This document shows, in pieces, positions 4,825-9,562 of a DNA stretch of 19,129 nucleotides. This DNA is from 2-01-FULL-44-17 sp036517175 (GTDB lineage Bacteria > Patescibacteriota > Minisyncoccia > 2-02-FULL-40-12 > IGHO2-01-FULL-4-A): contig DATDXQ010000024.1 in assembly GCA_036517175.1 (NCBI GenBank), forward strand, positions 1 through 19,129. The letters are read 5' to 3'. Within the stretch, counting starts at the first letter, position 1. The number at the start of each line of letters is the position of its first letter. The notes beneath the pieces are model-generated. The model was not told where the DNA came from, searched no databases, and saw only the letters and a list, made by a program, of their open reading frames with translations. Position numbers and translations under genes: made by a program.

Positions 4825-5259
4825 CTAGTGAGTAGTTCTTGGCCTTGTCATTCTTGGCGGAGCCTGTGTTAAAAGATCACTGACCCTTTGTTTAACCAGA
4901 GCTTGGACCCCATCCATATTTGTAACAACAAAATTAACAATTTTTACATTAATTTCAGGGGCGAGTCCTAAAAATTTTTGGTACGTGGGCGTAGAATAAA
5001 TGATAATCAATTCGCCAAGTTCTTCGTCGTTAAACATCTCTGCGTAAATTTGCGCAGCCAGTTCGACCATCTCTTCTTTAAGAAGACCTACTGTCTCAAC
5101 AACAATTCTATTAATTTCTTTGGGGTCGATACCCAGCACAAAAAAATCGGCCTCATGCCCCTCCATAATAGCTGTGGAAGTGCTTGAGACAACTGCATCG
5201 AATTGTTTTCTTGTGTTTAAAATTTCAAAGAGCTTATCGATTCTCTCTCTGCTAGCCAT
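4825..5259 (-). CDS. DUF2059-like protein
   Basis: 144 residues. Residues 75-96 (MFNDEELGELIIIYSTPTYQKF) match the core of DUF2059, a helical domain of unknown function in which the EEL-x-ELxxFYxTPxGQK pattern is conserved. The N-terminal half (RIDKLFEILNTRKQFD) also fits that family. Most DUF2059 proteins are exported, but no signal peptide or lipobox is visible here, so this one looks cytoplasmic. The C-terminal tail is Pro/Arg/Thr-rich. Start choice is firm: GGAGG lies seven bases before the ATG. It is a single-gene unit with promoter TTGACA-17-TAAGAT and its own terminator. Confidence 0.75.
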   Translation of the reverse strand: MASRERIDKLFEILNTRKQFDAVVSSTSTAIMEGHEADFFVLGIDPKEINRIVVETVGLLKEEMVELAAQIYAEMFNDEELGELIIIYSTPTYQKFLGLAPEINVKIVNFVVTNMDGVQALVKQRVSDLLTQAPPRMTRPRTTH

Positions 5260-5291
5260 TGTGGAGCCTCCAAAAGTAACTAACCTTTAAT

Positions 5292-5320
5292 ATCTTATCA
5301 TAACAGTTTAATTATGTCAA
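5292..5320 (-). promoter_or_regulatory. Promoter of the DUF2059 gene
   Basis: Minus strand: TTGACA (5320-5315), 17-base spacer, TAAGAT (5297-5292). The leader is about 25 bases and contains the GGAGG site. Confidence 0.7.
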
Positions 5321-5334
5321 ATATTAATGGTAAA

Positions 5335-5355
5335 TAAAAAACTCCCTAGGGAGTT
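5335..5355 (-). terminator. Terminator of the small basic protein gene
   Basis: The palindrome AACTCCCTAGGGAGTT (5340-5355) runs into TTTTT on the minus strand. Confidence 0.75.
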
Positions 5356-5361
5356 AAAGTT

Positions 5362-5571
5362 CTAATACTGTATTTTTTTGCGAAGTAGATCATAAGCTTT
5401 GCTTTTAGAAAATCTAAGACGCTTTCTTTCTTGTTCCAATTTTTCAGAGTTTTTTGCCACTAATAATAGGGTATCCCAGGCCCTATATTTGGGAATGTTT
5501 AAAGATTTTCTGACCCTCTCAGCATTTGGCGAGGGAGTCTTTATTAATGTTCTTTTTTTGAGGGAAGGCAT
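5362..5571 (-). CDS. Small basic hypothetical protein
   Basis: 69 residues from the ATG at 5571; a TTG four codons upstream is an alternative start. The protein is rich in Lys and Arg throughout, with SLKKRTLIKTPSPNAERVRK at the N-terminus and a helical YRAWDTLLLVAKNSEKLEQE / RKRLRFSKSKAYDLLRKK second half. This suggests a nucleic-acid or ribosome-associated role, but I do not recognise the family. GGGG six bases upstream is a weak SD. It lies downstream of rplT but has its own promoter and is separated from rplT by a strong terminator, so it is not simply part of that operon. Confidence 0.65.
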   Translation of the reverse strand: MPSLKKRTLIKTPSPNAERVRKSLNIPKYRAWDTLLLVAKNSEKLEQERKRLRFSKSKAYDLLRKKIQY

Positions 5572-5607
5572 CTGATACCCCAATGTTTATTTAGTGTGCT
5601 CAAGTTT

Positions 5608-5636
5608 AGTATGGCAAAATTAATAAATATGATCAA
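5608..5636 (-). promoter_or_regulatory. Promoter of the small basic protein gene
   Basis: Minus strand: TTGATC (5636-5631), 17-base spacer, CATACT (5613-5608) with an upstream TGC (extended -10). Its -35 abuts the rplT terminator palindrome. Confidence 0.5.
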
Positions 5637-5666
5637 TCAAAAAACCGCTTAAGCGGTTTTTTGATT
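5635..5666 (-). terminator. Terminator overlapping the rplT stop codon
   Basis: A perfect 32-base palindrome with 16-base arms: AATCAAAAAACCGCTT and its exact reverse complement. It contains the last codons and the TAA of rplT. On the minus strand the core CCGC/GCGG stem is followed by TTTTTTG, a strong rho-independent signal. Confidence 0.8.
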
Positions 5667-6011
5667 ATGCGCTGAGATTTCTACAATTTTTTTGAAAATA
5701 TCAGGGTTGTTTTGAGCCAGATCAGAGAGTATCTTGCGATCTAGTTCTATGTTTGATTTCTTGAGGCCGTTTATGAATTTGCTGTATGACATCTCGCTTT
5801 GCTGAGTTGCAGCACCTATCTGTATTTGCCAGAGCCTACGGGCGTAGCCCTTCTTTTTGCGTCTGTCATTGAATTGGAATGTCCATGCATGAAGAAGAGC
5901 TTCTTTCGCCTGGCGATACTTGGTCTTTCTACCCCACATAAAACCCTTTGCGTGTTTGAGCAAGTTCTTGCGTCTTTTATTTGCTGTTTTTCCTCTTTTT
6001 ACTCTTGGCAT
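5649..6011 (-). CDS. rplT: 50S ribosomal protein L20
   Basis: L20 binds 23S rRNA early in large-subunit assembly and in many bacteria represses the infC-rpmI-rplT mRNA. The 120 residues match the family length. The N-terminus MPRVKRGKTANKRRKNLLKH and the block KGFMWGRKTKYRQAKEALLHA are diagnostic, as is the RRKKKGYARRLWQIQI block before the globular C-terminal part. It is the third gene of the operon, 27 bases after rpmI, with no SD. The last codons form one arm of the terminator palindrome, so the final residues (HNQKTA) are dictated partly by that structure. Confidence 0.97.
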   Translation of the reverse strand: MPRVKRGKTANKRRKNLLKHAKGFMWGRKTKYRQAKEALLHAWTFQFNDRRKKKGYARRLWQIQIGAATQQSEMSYSKFINGLKKSNIELDRKILSDLAQNNPDIFKKIVEISAHNQKTA

Positions 6012-6038
6012 AAGTGTAAAATATATAGATTACAAAAT

Positions 6039-6242
6039 TTATATATAGGGCATTAAATTTTTTATATCCTTCTTGTTGTCCGGTGATAGTATCTTGTCTC
6101 CCCGCTTGCTTCTGCGTGCGTTACTGTCCTGTCTGGAGTTAAAATGGCTAAGCTTTACATTCAACCTGCTTATCTTGCCTCTACCTGAAAACTTAAAACG
6201 CTTTAAGGCTGACTTTGAATTTTTGAGTTTTAATTTTGGCAT
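6039..6242 (-). CDS. rpmI: 50S ribosomal protein L35
   Basis: 67 residues, the usual length for bL35. The start MPKLKLKNSKSALKRFKFSGRGKI matches the conserved MPKxKT-KSAxKRFKxTGxGKI pattern. The middle, KLSHFNSRQDSNARRSKRG, replaces the usual SHxLxxKSxKRKRxLR block. It lies 12 bases after infC and 27 bases before rplT, the standard gene order. No SD is seen, so translation is probably coupled to infC or independent of an SD. Confidence 0.95.
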   Translation of the reverse strand: MPKLKLKNSKSALKRFKFSGRGKISRLNVKLSHFNSRQDSNARRSKRGDKILSPDNKKDIKNLMPYI

Positions 6243-6254
6243 TTTTGTTTAAAA

Positions 6255-6785
6255 TTACTTTTTGTTTTCTGGTTTAATTAGTACAGAGAAACCGCGCGGG
6301 CTTCTTTTGGGTGTTTCTTCAAGTGTAAAAGAGGGAGGGATTATTTTTATGAAATTATCAAGCTTGGTTTTGGCAAGATCAGACATACCTTTCTGTCTAC
6401 CTCTCATTGTAATTTCTATTCTGACACGGTGACCTTTTTTGAGGAACTTATCTGTTTGAGATGCTCTTAGCTCTAGGTCATGTGCGCCTGTAGTAAAGCC
6501 AATCTGAATGGTTTTTATCTCATGTGCAGCTGATTTAGGCTGCCTATTATCACGTTCCCGTTTCTCCTTCTGGTACATATACTTACCATAATCCATGATT
6601 TTGGCAATAGGAGGTACAGCACCAGCTCCGACCTCAACCAGGTCCAATTCTCTTTCTTGTGCCAGTTTAAGAGCCTCGTGTGTAGGCAAAATACCCAATT
6701 GTTTGCCATCCGCATCTATAACCTGAACCTGTGGTTCCTTTATCTGGTTGTTCAGGCGCACTCTTTTATTGAACTGTTTTTGCAT
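6255..6785 (-). CDS. infC: Translation initiation factor IF-3
   Basis: IF-3 binds the 30S subunit, keeps 50S away and proofreads start-codon pairing. The 176-residue protein has the N-terminal domain (RLNNQIKEPQVQVIDADGKQLGILPTHEAL), a lysine-rich linker around DYGKYMYQKEKRE, and the C-terminal domain with EIKTIQIG and HRVRIEITMRGRQK. The start is an ordinary ATG, unlike the AUU found in many infC genes, so the classic AUU autoregulation is not expected. No SD is present. The promoter sits so close that the leader is only about six bases. It is first in the operon infC-rpmI-rplT. Confidence 0.97.
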   Translation of the reverse strand: MQKQFNKRVRLNNQIKEPQVQVIDADGKQLGILPTHEALKLAQERELDLVEVGAGAVPPIAKIMDYGKYMYQKEKRERDNRQPKSAAHEIKTIQIGFTTGAHDLELRASQTDKFLKKGHRVRIEITMRGRQKGMSDLAKTKLDNFIKIIPPSFTLEETPKRSPRGFSVLIKPENKK

Positions 6786-6797
6786 TTGGATTTTGAA

Positions 6798-6826
6798 AGG
6801 ATAGCATACAAAAAATATTTTTTCAA
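6798..6826 (-). promoter_or_regulatory. Promoter of infC-rpmI-rplT
   Basis: Minus strand: TTGAAA (6826-6821), 17-base spacer ending in TGC (extended -10), TATCCT (6803-6798). The predicted transcript starts at about 6791, leaving too little room for an SD or for the long regulatory leader known in other bacteria. Confidence 0.6.
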
Positions 6827-6832
6827 TACCTA

Positions 6833-6857
6833 AGAAAAAATCCCTTCGGAGGGATTT
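6833..6857 (-). terminator. Terminator of the 6868 membrane protein gene
   Basis: AAATCCCT-TCGG-AGGGATTT (6838-6857), an eight-pair stem. On the minus strand it is followed by a T-rich run (6840-6833), just upstream of the infC promoter. Confidence 0.8.
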
Positions 6858-6867
6858 GAAGGCTCAT

Positions 6868-7512
6868 TTATCGGCTGGATATATCGGCCAATTCTTGAGC
6901 TATTTGTTTAGAGTCTATTTCGATCTTAATTTTCGGAATAGTTTTTAGTAGAAACCACGCCATACCCAAGGTAATGCAAGCCTCAATCATAAAAGCATAA
7001 CCATCGCTAATTCTTATAGAAGTGTGCCAAAAATGATGGAATTTATCGAACACTCTCATGGGTACACCGAAGTATGGTTTGCCAAGAGTTAATATGATGT
7101 CTGGTAATATCGCAGCAAAACCGGCTGCAGTCAAACTGATCAAGAATGGAACGTAGCGTAACTTTTCTTTAGCCCAGGCACCTCTCAAGTTGCTAGGAAT
7201 ATCAAGACCTCGAGCGGTTTCTCTAAGTAACCCGTGGAGAATAATAAAAAGAGAGGTGCAGGCCACAATGGAATCTATAACTATCCCGCTAAAATCATAA
7301 GGCACGCTAGCATATATGTCATATTCGTAGTGTGGTATTGCATCTAGAAGGAAATGGGAAGAAAATCCCAAAAGACAAGAAATCAGAATAATTTTAAACC
7401 TATTTGATTTAAGAAAAAGTGGTCTTTCATTATTATTTTCTGCCCTGGCAAAATGGAACTCAGTTATGGCAGCGGCTGCTACGCCGGCAATTACGTGAGG
7501 CGTTATTACCAT
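6868..7512 (-). CDS. Membrane protein resembling DUF457/YdjM-type putative hydrolases
   Basis: 214 residues with about four hydrophobic segments. A conserved-looking set of polar residues lies in or next to membranes: TPHVIAGVAAAAI at the N-terminus, SSHFLLDAIPHYEYD at about residues 51-65, AAILPDIILTLG, and FHHFWHTS. This spacing of His and Asp resembles the DUF457 / YdjM group of inner-membrane putative metal-dependent hydrolases, in which an early His, SHxxxDxxPH and a late HRxxTHS-like motif occur. The match is from memory and partial. GGAGG four bases before the ATG fixes the start. It stands alone, with a promoter at 7549-7577 and a terminator at 6838. Confidence 0.6.
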   Translation of the reverse strand: MVITPHVIAGVAAAAITEFHFARAENNNERPLFLKSNRFKIILISCLLGFSSHFLLDAIPHYEYDIYASVPYDFSGIVIDSIVACTSLFIILHGLLRETARGLDIPSNLRGAWAKEKLRYVPFLISLTAAGFAAILPDIILTLGKPYFGVPMRVFDKFHHFWHTSIRISDGYAFMIEACITLGMAWFLLKTIPKIKIEIDSKQIAQELADISSR

Positions 7513-7525
7513 TGATCCTCCAATT

Positions 7526-7566
7526 TTAAAAAGCTAAAAGTTTAATAGAATCTATCACGCTTTTAG
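7526..7566 (-). terminator. Terminator-like hairpin below the 7585/7698 genes
   Basis: CTAAAAG (7534-7540) pairs with CTTTTAG (7560-7566). On the minus strand it is followed by CTTTTTAAAA. A small TAGA/TCTA pair lies in the loop. It overlaps the -10 of the next promoter. Confidence 0.5.
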
Positions 7567-7577
7567 TTTTTTGGCAA
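7549..7577 (-). promoter_or_regulatory. Promoter of the 6868 membrane protein gene
   Basis: Minus strand: TTGCCA (7577-7572), 17-base spacer, TAGATT (7554-7549), with a leader of about 30 bases carrying GGAGG. The -10 lies inside the loop of the terminator-like hairpin. Confidence 0.5.
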
Positions 7578-7584
7578 CGTAATC

Positions 7585-7719
7585 TTATGGTTTGAAACTT
7601 TCTGGATATTTTTTACGTAGGGCTTTTTCGATTCCTTTTTGTGAAGTTACACGACGTAGAACAACGTGGGGTATGACTTCCAAAAAACCGTGTCTGGCTA
7701 TACCCAGGGCTTTTCCCAT
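7585..7719 (-). CDS. Small basic ORF overlapping the end of the secreted-protein gene
   Basis: 44 residues, ATG at 7719, in the -1 frame relative to the gene at 7698-8105, which it overlaps by 22 bases. The sequence looks like real protein: MGKALGIARHGFLEVIPHVV, then LRRVTSQKGIEKALRKKYPE and SFKP. It has no SD of its own. Either it is a translationally coupled small gene, or it is the true C-terminus of the upstream protein cut off by a frameshift (biological or a sequencing error). The family is not recognised. Confidence 0.45.
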   Translation of the reverse strand: MGKALGIARHGFLEVIPHVVLRRVTSQKGIEKALRKKYPESFKP

Positions 7720-8105
7720 GATTGGTAATAGCGATCTATGTCCATTTCAATATGTTCTGGCTTGGATTTTGGACAAAATTTGATTATTTGAAGCGAAGGG
7801 TTTTCAGGGTGACGGTAACTTGCACAGGCTCCGGGATGCCCAATTTTAGCAAACCAAAGCGGGGTTTCCGAGAAACCTCTACTAGTAAGAATTGTCTCAA
7901 TAGATTGAGAGAGATTTAACTGTTTTGTGTAGTAGGCTTTGCGGTTGCTCTTGAGAGTTAGTAGTTCGAATTCTGCATCAAGCCCTAATTCTTTGAGCAG
8001 GACTTGCAGATTATTCTCCATAGATGGTTTTATGACAACAGACTGTGCTCCCAGGAGTTGAGTAAGAATAAAAATTAGACAAGTGGGTAGAATTTTTGTT
8101 TTCAA
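7698..8105 (-). CDS. Secreted hypothetical protein (TTG start)
   Basis: 135 residues. The start is TTG at 8105, chosen because AAGGAGG lies four bases upstream and because it gives a clean signal peptide: MKTKILPTCLIFILTQLLGA, with likely cleavage near GAQS. The mature part is about 115 residues, with two cysteines (GACASYRH and KFCPKS) that could form a disulfide once exported. No family is recognised. Transcription probably starts from the extended -10 at 8133-8141. The stop overlaps a further 44-residue frame at 7585-7719, so the protein may be longer in its original form. Confidence 0.65.
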   Translation of the reverse strand: MKTKILPTCLIFILTQLLGAQSVVIKPSMENNLQVLLKELGLDAEFELLTLKSNRKAYYTKQLNLSQSIETILTSRGFSETPLWFAKIGHPGACASYRHPENPSLQIIKFCPKSKPEHIEMDIDRYYQSWEKPWV

Positions 8106-8132
8106 GGAACCTCCTTGGTTTTGCCCACTTAA

Positions 8133-8141
8133 ATTATACCA
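8133..8141 (-). promoter_or_regulatory. Extended -10 promoter of the secreted-protein gene
   Basis: Minus strand TGGTATAAT, a perfect -10 with a TGn extension and no recognisable -35. An imperfect inverted repeat, CCACC-CC-AAA ... TTTGGTGG (about 8140-8160), lies next to it and could be an operator. Confidence 0.55.
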
Positions 8142-8258
8142 CCCCAAATCAAGTTTGGTGGGAGTTGCCTACAAGTTTCCTCGGGGAAACCCTGCATGAA
8201 TAATCTCCGCATAACAAAAAACATACCATGCGAGGTATTGGATATGAACGAGAGCCGG
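8142..8258. other. Intergenic stretch with a possible hairpin
   Basis: No gene is seen. GTTTCC-CCGA-GGAAAC can pair (minus strand, about 8175-8190) within a looser GGAG/CTCC enclosure. No tRNA-Ala fragment is found here, unlike the situation at tRNA-Glu. Confidence 0.3.
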
Positions 8259-8516
8259 CTATAAGTTAGCTAAATAATTAGTAATCTGCCTCTTTATAAA
8301 TCTATGCCCAGAACCTGATTTTAGAAAGACTTCTCTTTTCTTTGCATCAAGTTGATTTTTGTAAGCTTCATAATAAATTAATTCTAGCGGCCTACGGTTT
8401 TTGGTTGACCTTACTTTTCCATTTGTATGCAAAGAAAATCTATTTTCAAGATTTTTTGTATAACCGGTATAGAACTTATTGTCTTTTAAACTTTTTAGTA
8501 AATAAACAAAATACAT
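8259..8516 (-). CDS. Second GIY-YIG nuclease-domain protein
   Basis: 85 residues, a full single-domain URI-type GIY-YIG protein. Visible are MYFVYLLKS (GIY strand), KFYTGYTKNLENRF (the YIG strand as YTG, then the arginine helix), RRPLELIYYEAY, and KKREVFLKSGSGHRFIKR with the candidate metal-binding glutamate. Compared with the copy at 1949 it keeps the SGxG tail and a longer C-terminus, so it is probably the intact form. The ATG at 8516 has no SD. It lies on the same strand as tRNA-Ala, 61 bases beyond that tRNA's 3' end and after a strong terminator, so both GIY-YIG genes of this window are direct neighbours of tRNA genes. Confidence 0.88.
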   Translation of the reverse strand: MYFVYLLKSLKDNKFYTGYTKNLENRFSLHTNGKVRSTKNRRPLELIYYEAYKNQLDAKKREVFLKSGSGHRFIKRQITNYLANL

Positions 8517-8526
8517 GTGGCTCGTG

Positions 8527-8568
8527 ATAAAACAAAAAGCAAGTAATAATACCTGCTTTTTGTTTTAT
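8527..8568 (-). terminator. Terminator after tRNA-Ala
   Basis: A perfect 15-pair inverted repeat, ATAAAACAAAAAGCA (8527-8541) with TGCTTTTTGTTTTAT (8554-8568). On the minus strand the distal arm supplies the T-run. It separates tRNA-Ala from the GIY-YIG gene. Confidence 0.75.
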
Positions 8569-8577
8569 TTTACGGGG

Positions 8578-8648
8578 TGGACCTGCGGGGAATCGAACCC
8601 CGACCCCATCCATGCCATGGATGTGTAATACCGTTTTACTACAGGCCC
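8578..8648 (-). tRNA. tRNA-Ala (GGC)
   Basis: The acceptor is GGGCCTG with CAGGTCC, the D-stem GTAA with TTAC, the anticodon stem CATCC with GGATG, and the loop ATGGCAT has anticodon GGC. The T-arm is CGGGG-TTCGATT-CCCCG and the discriminator is A. The variable loop is short (four bases). CCA is not encoded; CCC follows. Confidence 0.92.
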
Positions 8649-8651
8649 ATC

Positions 8652-8670
8652 ACCCGGATAAAATCCGGGT
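8652..8670. other. Hairpin between the DUF5652-like gene and tRNA-Ala
   Basis: ACCCGGAT-AAA-ATCCGGGT, an eight-pair stem. A T-rich tract follows only on the plus strand, so it is a poor minus-strand terminator. It may protect or process a transcript joining the 8683 gene and tRNA-Ala. Confidence 0.5.
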
Positions 8671-8682
8671 TTAATTTTAGTT

Positions 8683-8940
8683 CTATTCTTTTGAAACTGA
8701 TCTGCTCTTTTTGCTGAAGACGTAAACGTACAATATCTCCAGTATGCCGATTGTGTTAACAATGAGCAGGACAACAAACCAGACCTTGCTTCCGTGGCGA
8801 GCAGACTTCCAAAGAGCCATACCTTTCCAGACTATTGACCAGATTCCGATAACTGCAAGCATCGCCCAACCTAAACCGCCAAATGGTCCGACACCAAATG
8901 ACATGTGATTCCAACCCCCAAAATTTTGTAAATAATGCAT
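8683..8940 (-). CDS. Small membrane protein, DUF5652-like
   Basis: 85 residues with two hydrophobic helices (about 23-43 and 53-75) separated by KGMALWKSARHGSKVWF, and ending in a basic tail. The pattern W-KGxALWxxAR-xxxKxWFxxLLxxNTxGILEIxYxY is what I recall for DUF5652, a short two-helix family common in Parcubacteria. Function is unknown. The N-terminus is Gly/Phe-rich (FGGWNHMSFGVGPFGGLGW). No SD precedes the ATG at 8940. An in-frame ATG 12 codons later is a possible alternative. It is followed after a hairpin by tRNA-Ala on the same strand and may share its transcript. Confidence 0.7.
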   Translation of the reverse strand: MHYLQNFGGWNHMSFGVGPFGGLGWAMLAVIGIWSIVWKGMALWKSARHGSKVWFVVLLIVNTIGILEILYVYVFSKKSRSVSKE

Positions 8941-8981
8941 AGTTTTTTGATCGGTTAATTAAAAGTTTTCGACCTTATGAA

Positions 8982-9009
8982 TTGAAAAATATCATAAAAA
9001 TGCTAAAAT
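8982..9009 (+). promoter_or_regulatory. Promoter of tRNA-Arg
   Basis: TTGAAA (8982-8987), 16-base spacer ending in TGC, TAAAAT (9004-9009). The start of transcription would be near 9016, seven bases before the tRNA. Confidence 0.6.
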
Positions 9010-9022
9010 GCCAAGAATCAAT

Positions 9023-9097
9023 GCCCTCGTCGTTCAACGGATAGGACTTGGGTTTCCTAAACCTAAAATAGAAGTTCGATTCTTCTCGGGGGCACCA
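9023..9097 (+). tRNA. tRNA-Arg (CCU), CCA encoded
   Basis: The acceptor is GCCCTCG with CGGGGGC (one U-G pair), the D-stem GTTC with GGAC, and the anticodon stem TGGGT with ACCTA. The loop TTCCTAA has anticodon CCU, the T-arm is AGAAG-TTCGATT-CTTCT and the discriminator is A. CCA follows directly at 9095-9097. Confidence 0.93.
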
Positions 9098-9125
9098 GCA
9101 TTGAATTGTAAATGTATAATATATT

Positions 9126-9521
9126 TTGAATATTTTTTCTGAAAAATCATTCTTAAAAATCTGGAGTAACTTAGCCTTTCTTGTGCCGTTTTTTGTTGCC
9201 GTTATAAACGGGCTACTTGTTTATAGTTTTGTAGTTTTAGTTTGCGCTGTGGTGTCTACTATCTATCACTATTATGACGAAAAAAGATTTGCGATCCTGG
9301 ATATGATTACAGCGAATAGCCTTATATTCTCAAATTTAGTTCTTTCTTATCTTTTCAATTTTTCTTTTCCTTTCTTCTATGTGGCCATGGTTTTTGTTGT
9401 CATAGCGTTTTACTATTTTTTTAAACAACACAAATCAAATAAAATTTATAATCATGCCATGTGGCACATGTCCTCGGTGATTATAACCATGATGTGTATA
9501 TTTGGTTACCTTGGCCGGTAG
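9126..9521 (+). CDS. Polytopic membrane protein, possible CREST-superfamily hydrolase
   Basis: 131 residues, almost entirely hydrophobic, with about five membrane segments. Polar residues stand out at VSTIYHYYDEKRFAILDMITAN (Ser, His, Asp) and near the end at NHAMWHMSS (two His). A Ser, three His and an Asp buried in membrane helices are the hallmark of the CREST superfamily (alkaline ceramidase, PAQR, TMEM8/PGAP6), and STxYHxxD resembles the TMEM8 type. Assignment is by motif only. The start is TTG at 9126; a perfect TATAAT at 9115-9120 would start transcription almost on it, so a leaderless mRNA is possible. It lies 28 bases after tRNA-Arg and could also be read through from that promoter. 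Confidence 0.6.
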   Translation: MNIFSEKSFLKIWSNLAFLVPFFVAVINGLLVYSFVVLVCAVVSTIYHYYDEKRFAILDMITANSLIFSNLVLSYLFNFSFPFFYVAMVFVVIAFYYFFKQHKSNKIYNHAMWHMSSVIITMMCIFGYLGR

Positions 9522-9530
9522 TAGATAAAA

Positions 9531-9553
9531 AAATATCCGCTATGCGGATATTT
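9531..9553. terminator. Bidirectional terminator
   Basis: AAATATCCGC-TAT-GCGGATATTT, a ten-pair stem. The T-run is better on the minus strand (ATATTTTTTT), serving the CYTH-kinase gene. It also follows the plus-strand 9126 gene. Confidence 0.8.
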
Positions 9554-9562
9554 GTGACCTCA

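Noticed and set aside
8142..8258. tRNA-Ala fragment flanking the second GIY-YIG gene
   Set aside because: No stretch matching either end of tRNA-Ala was found, so the tRNA-Glu pattern is not repeated here.
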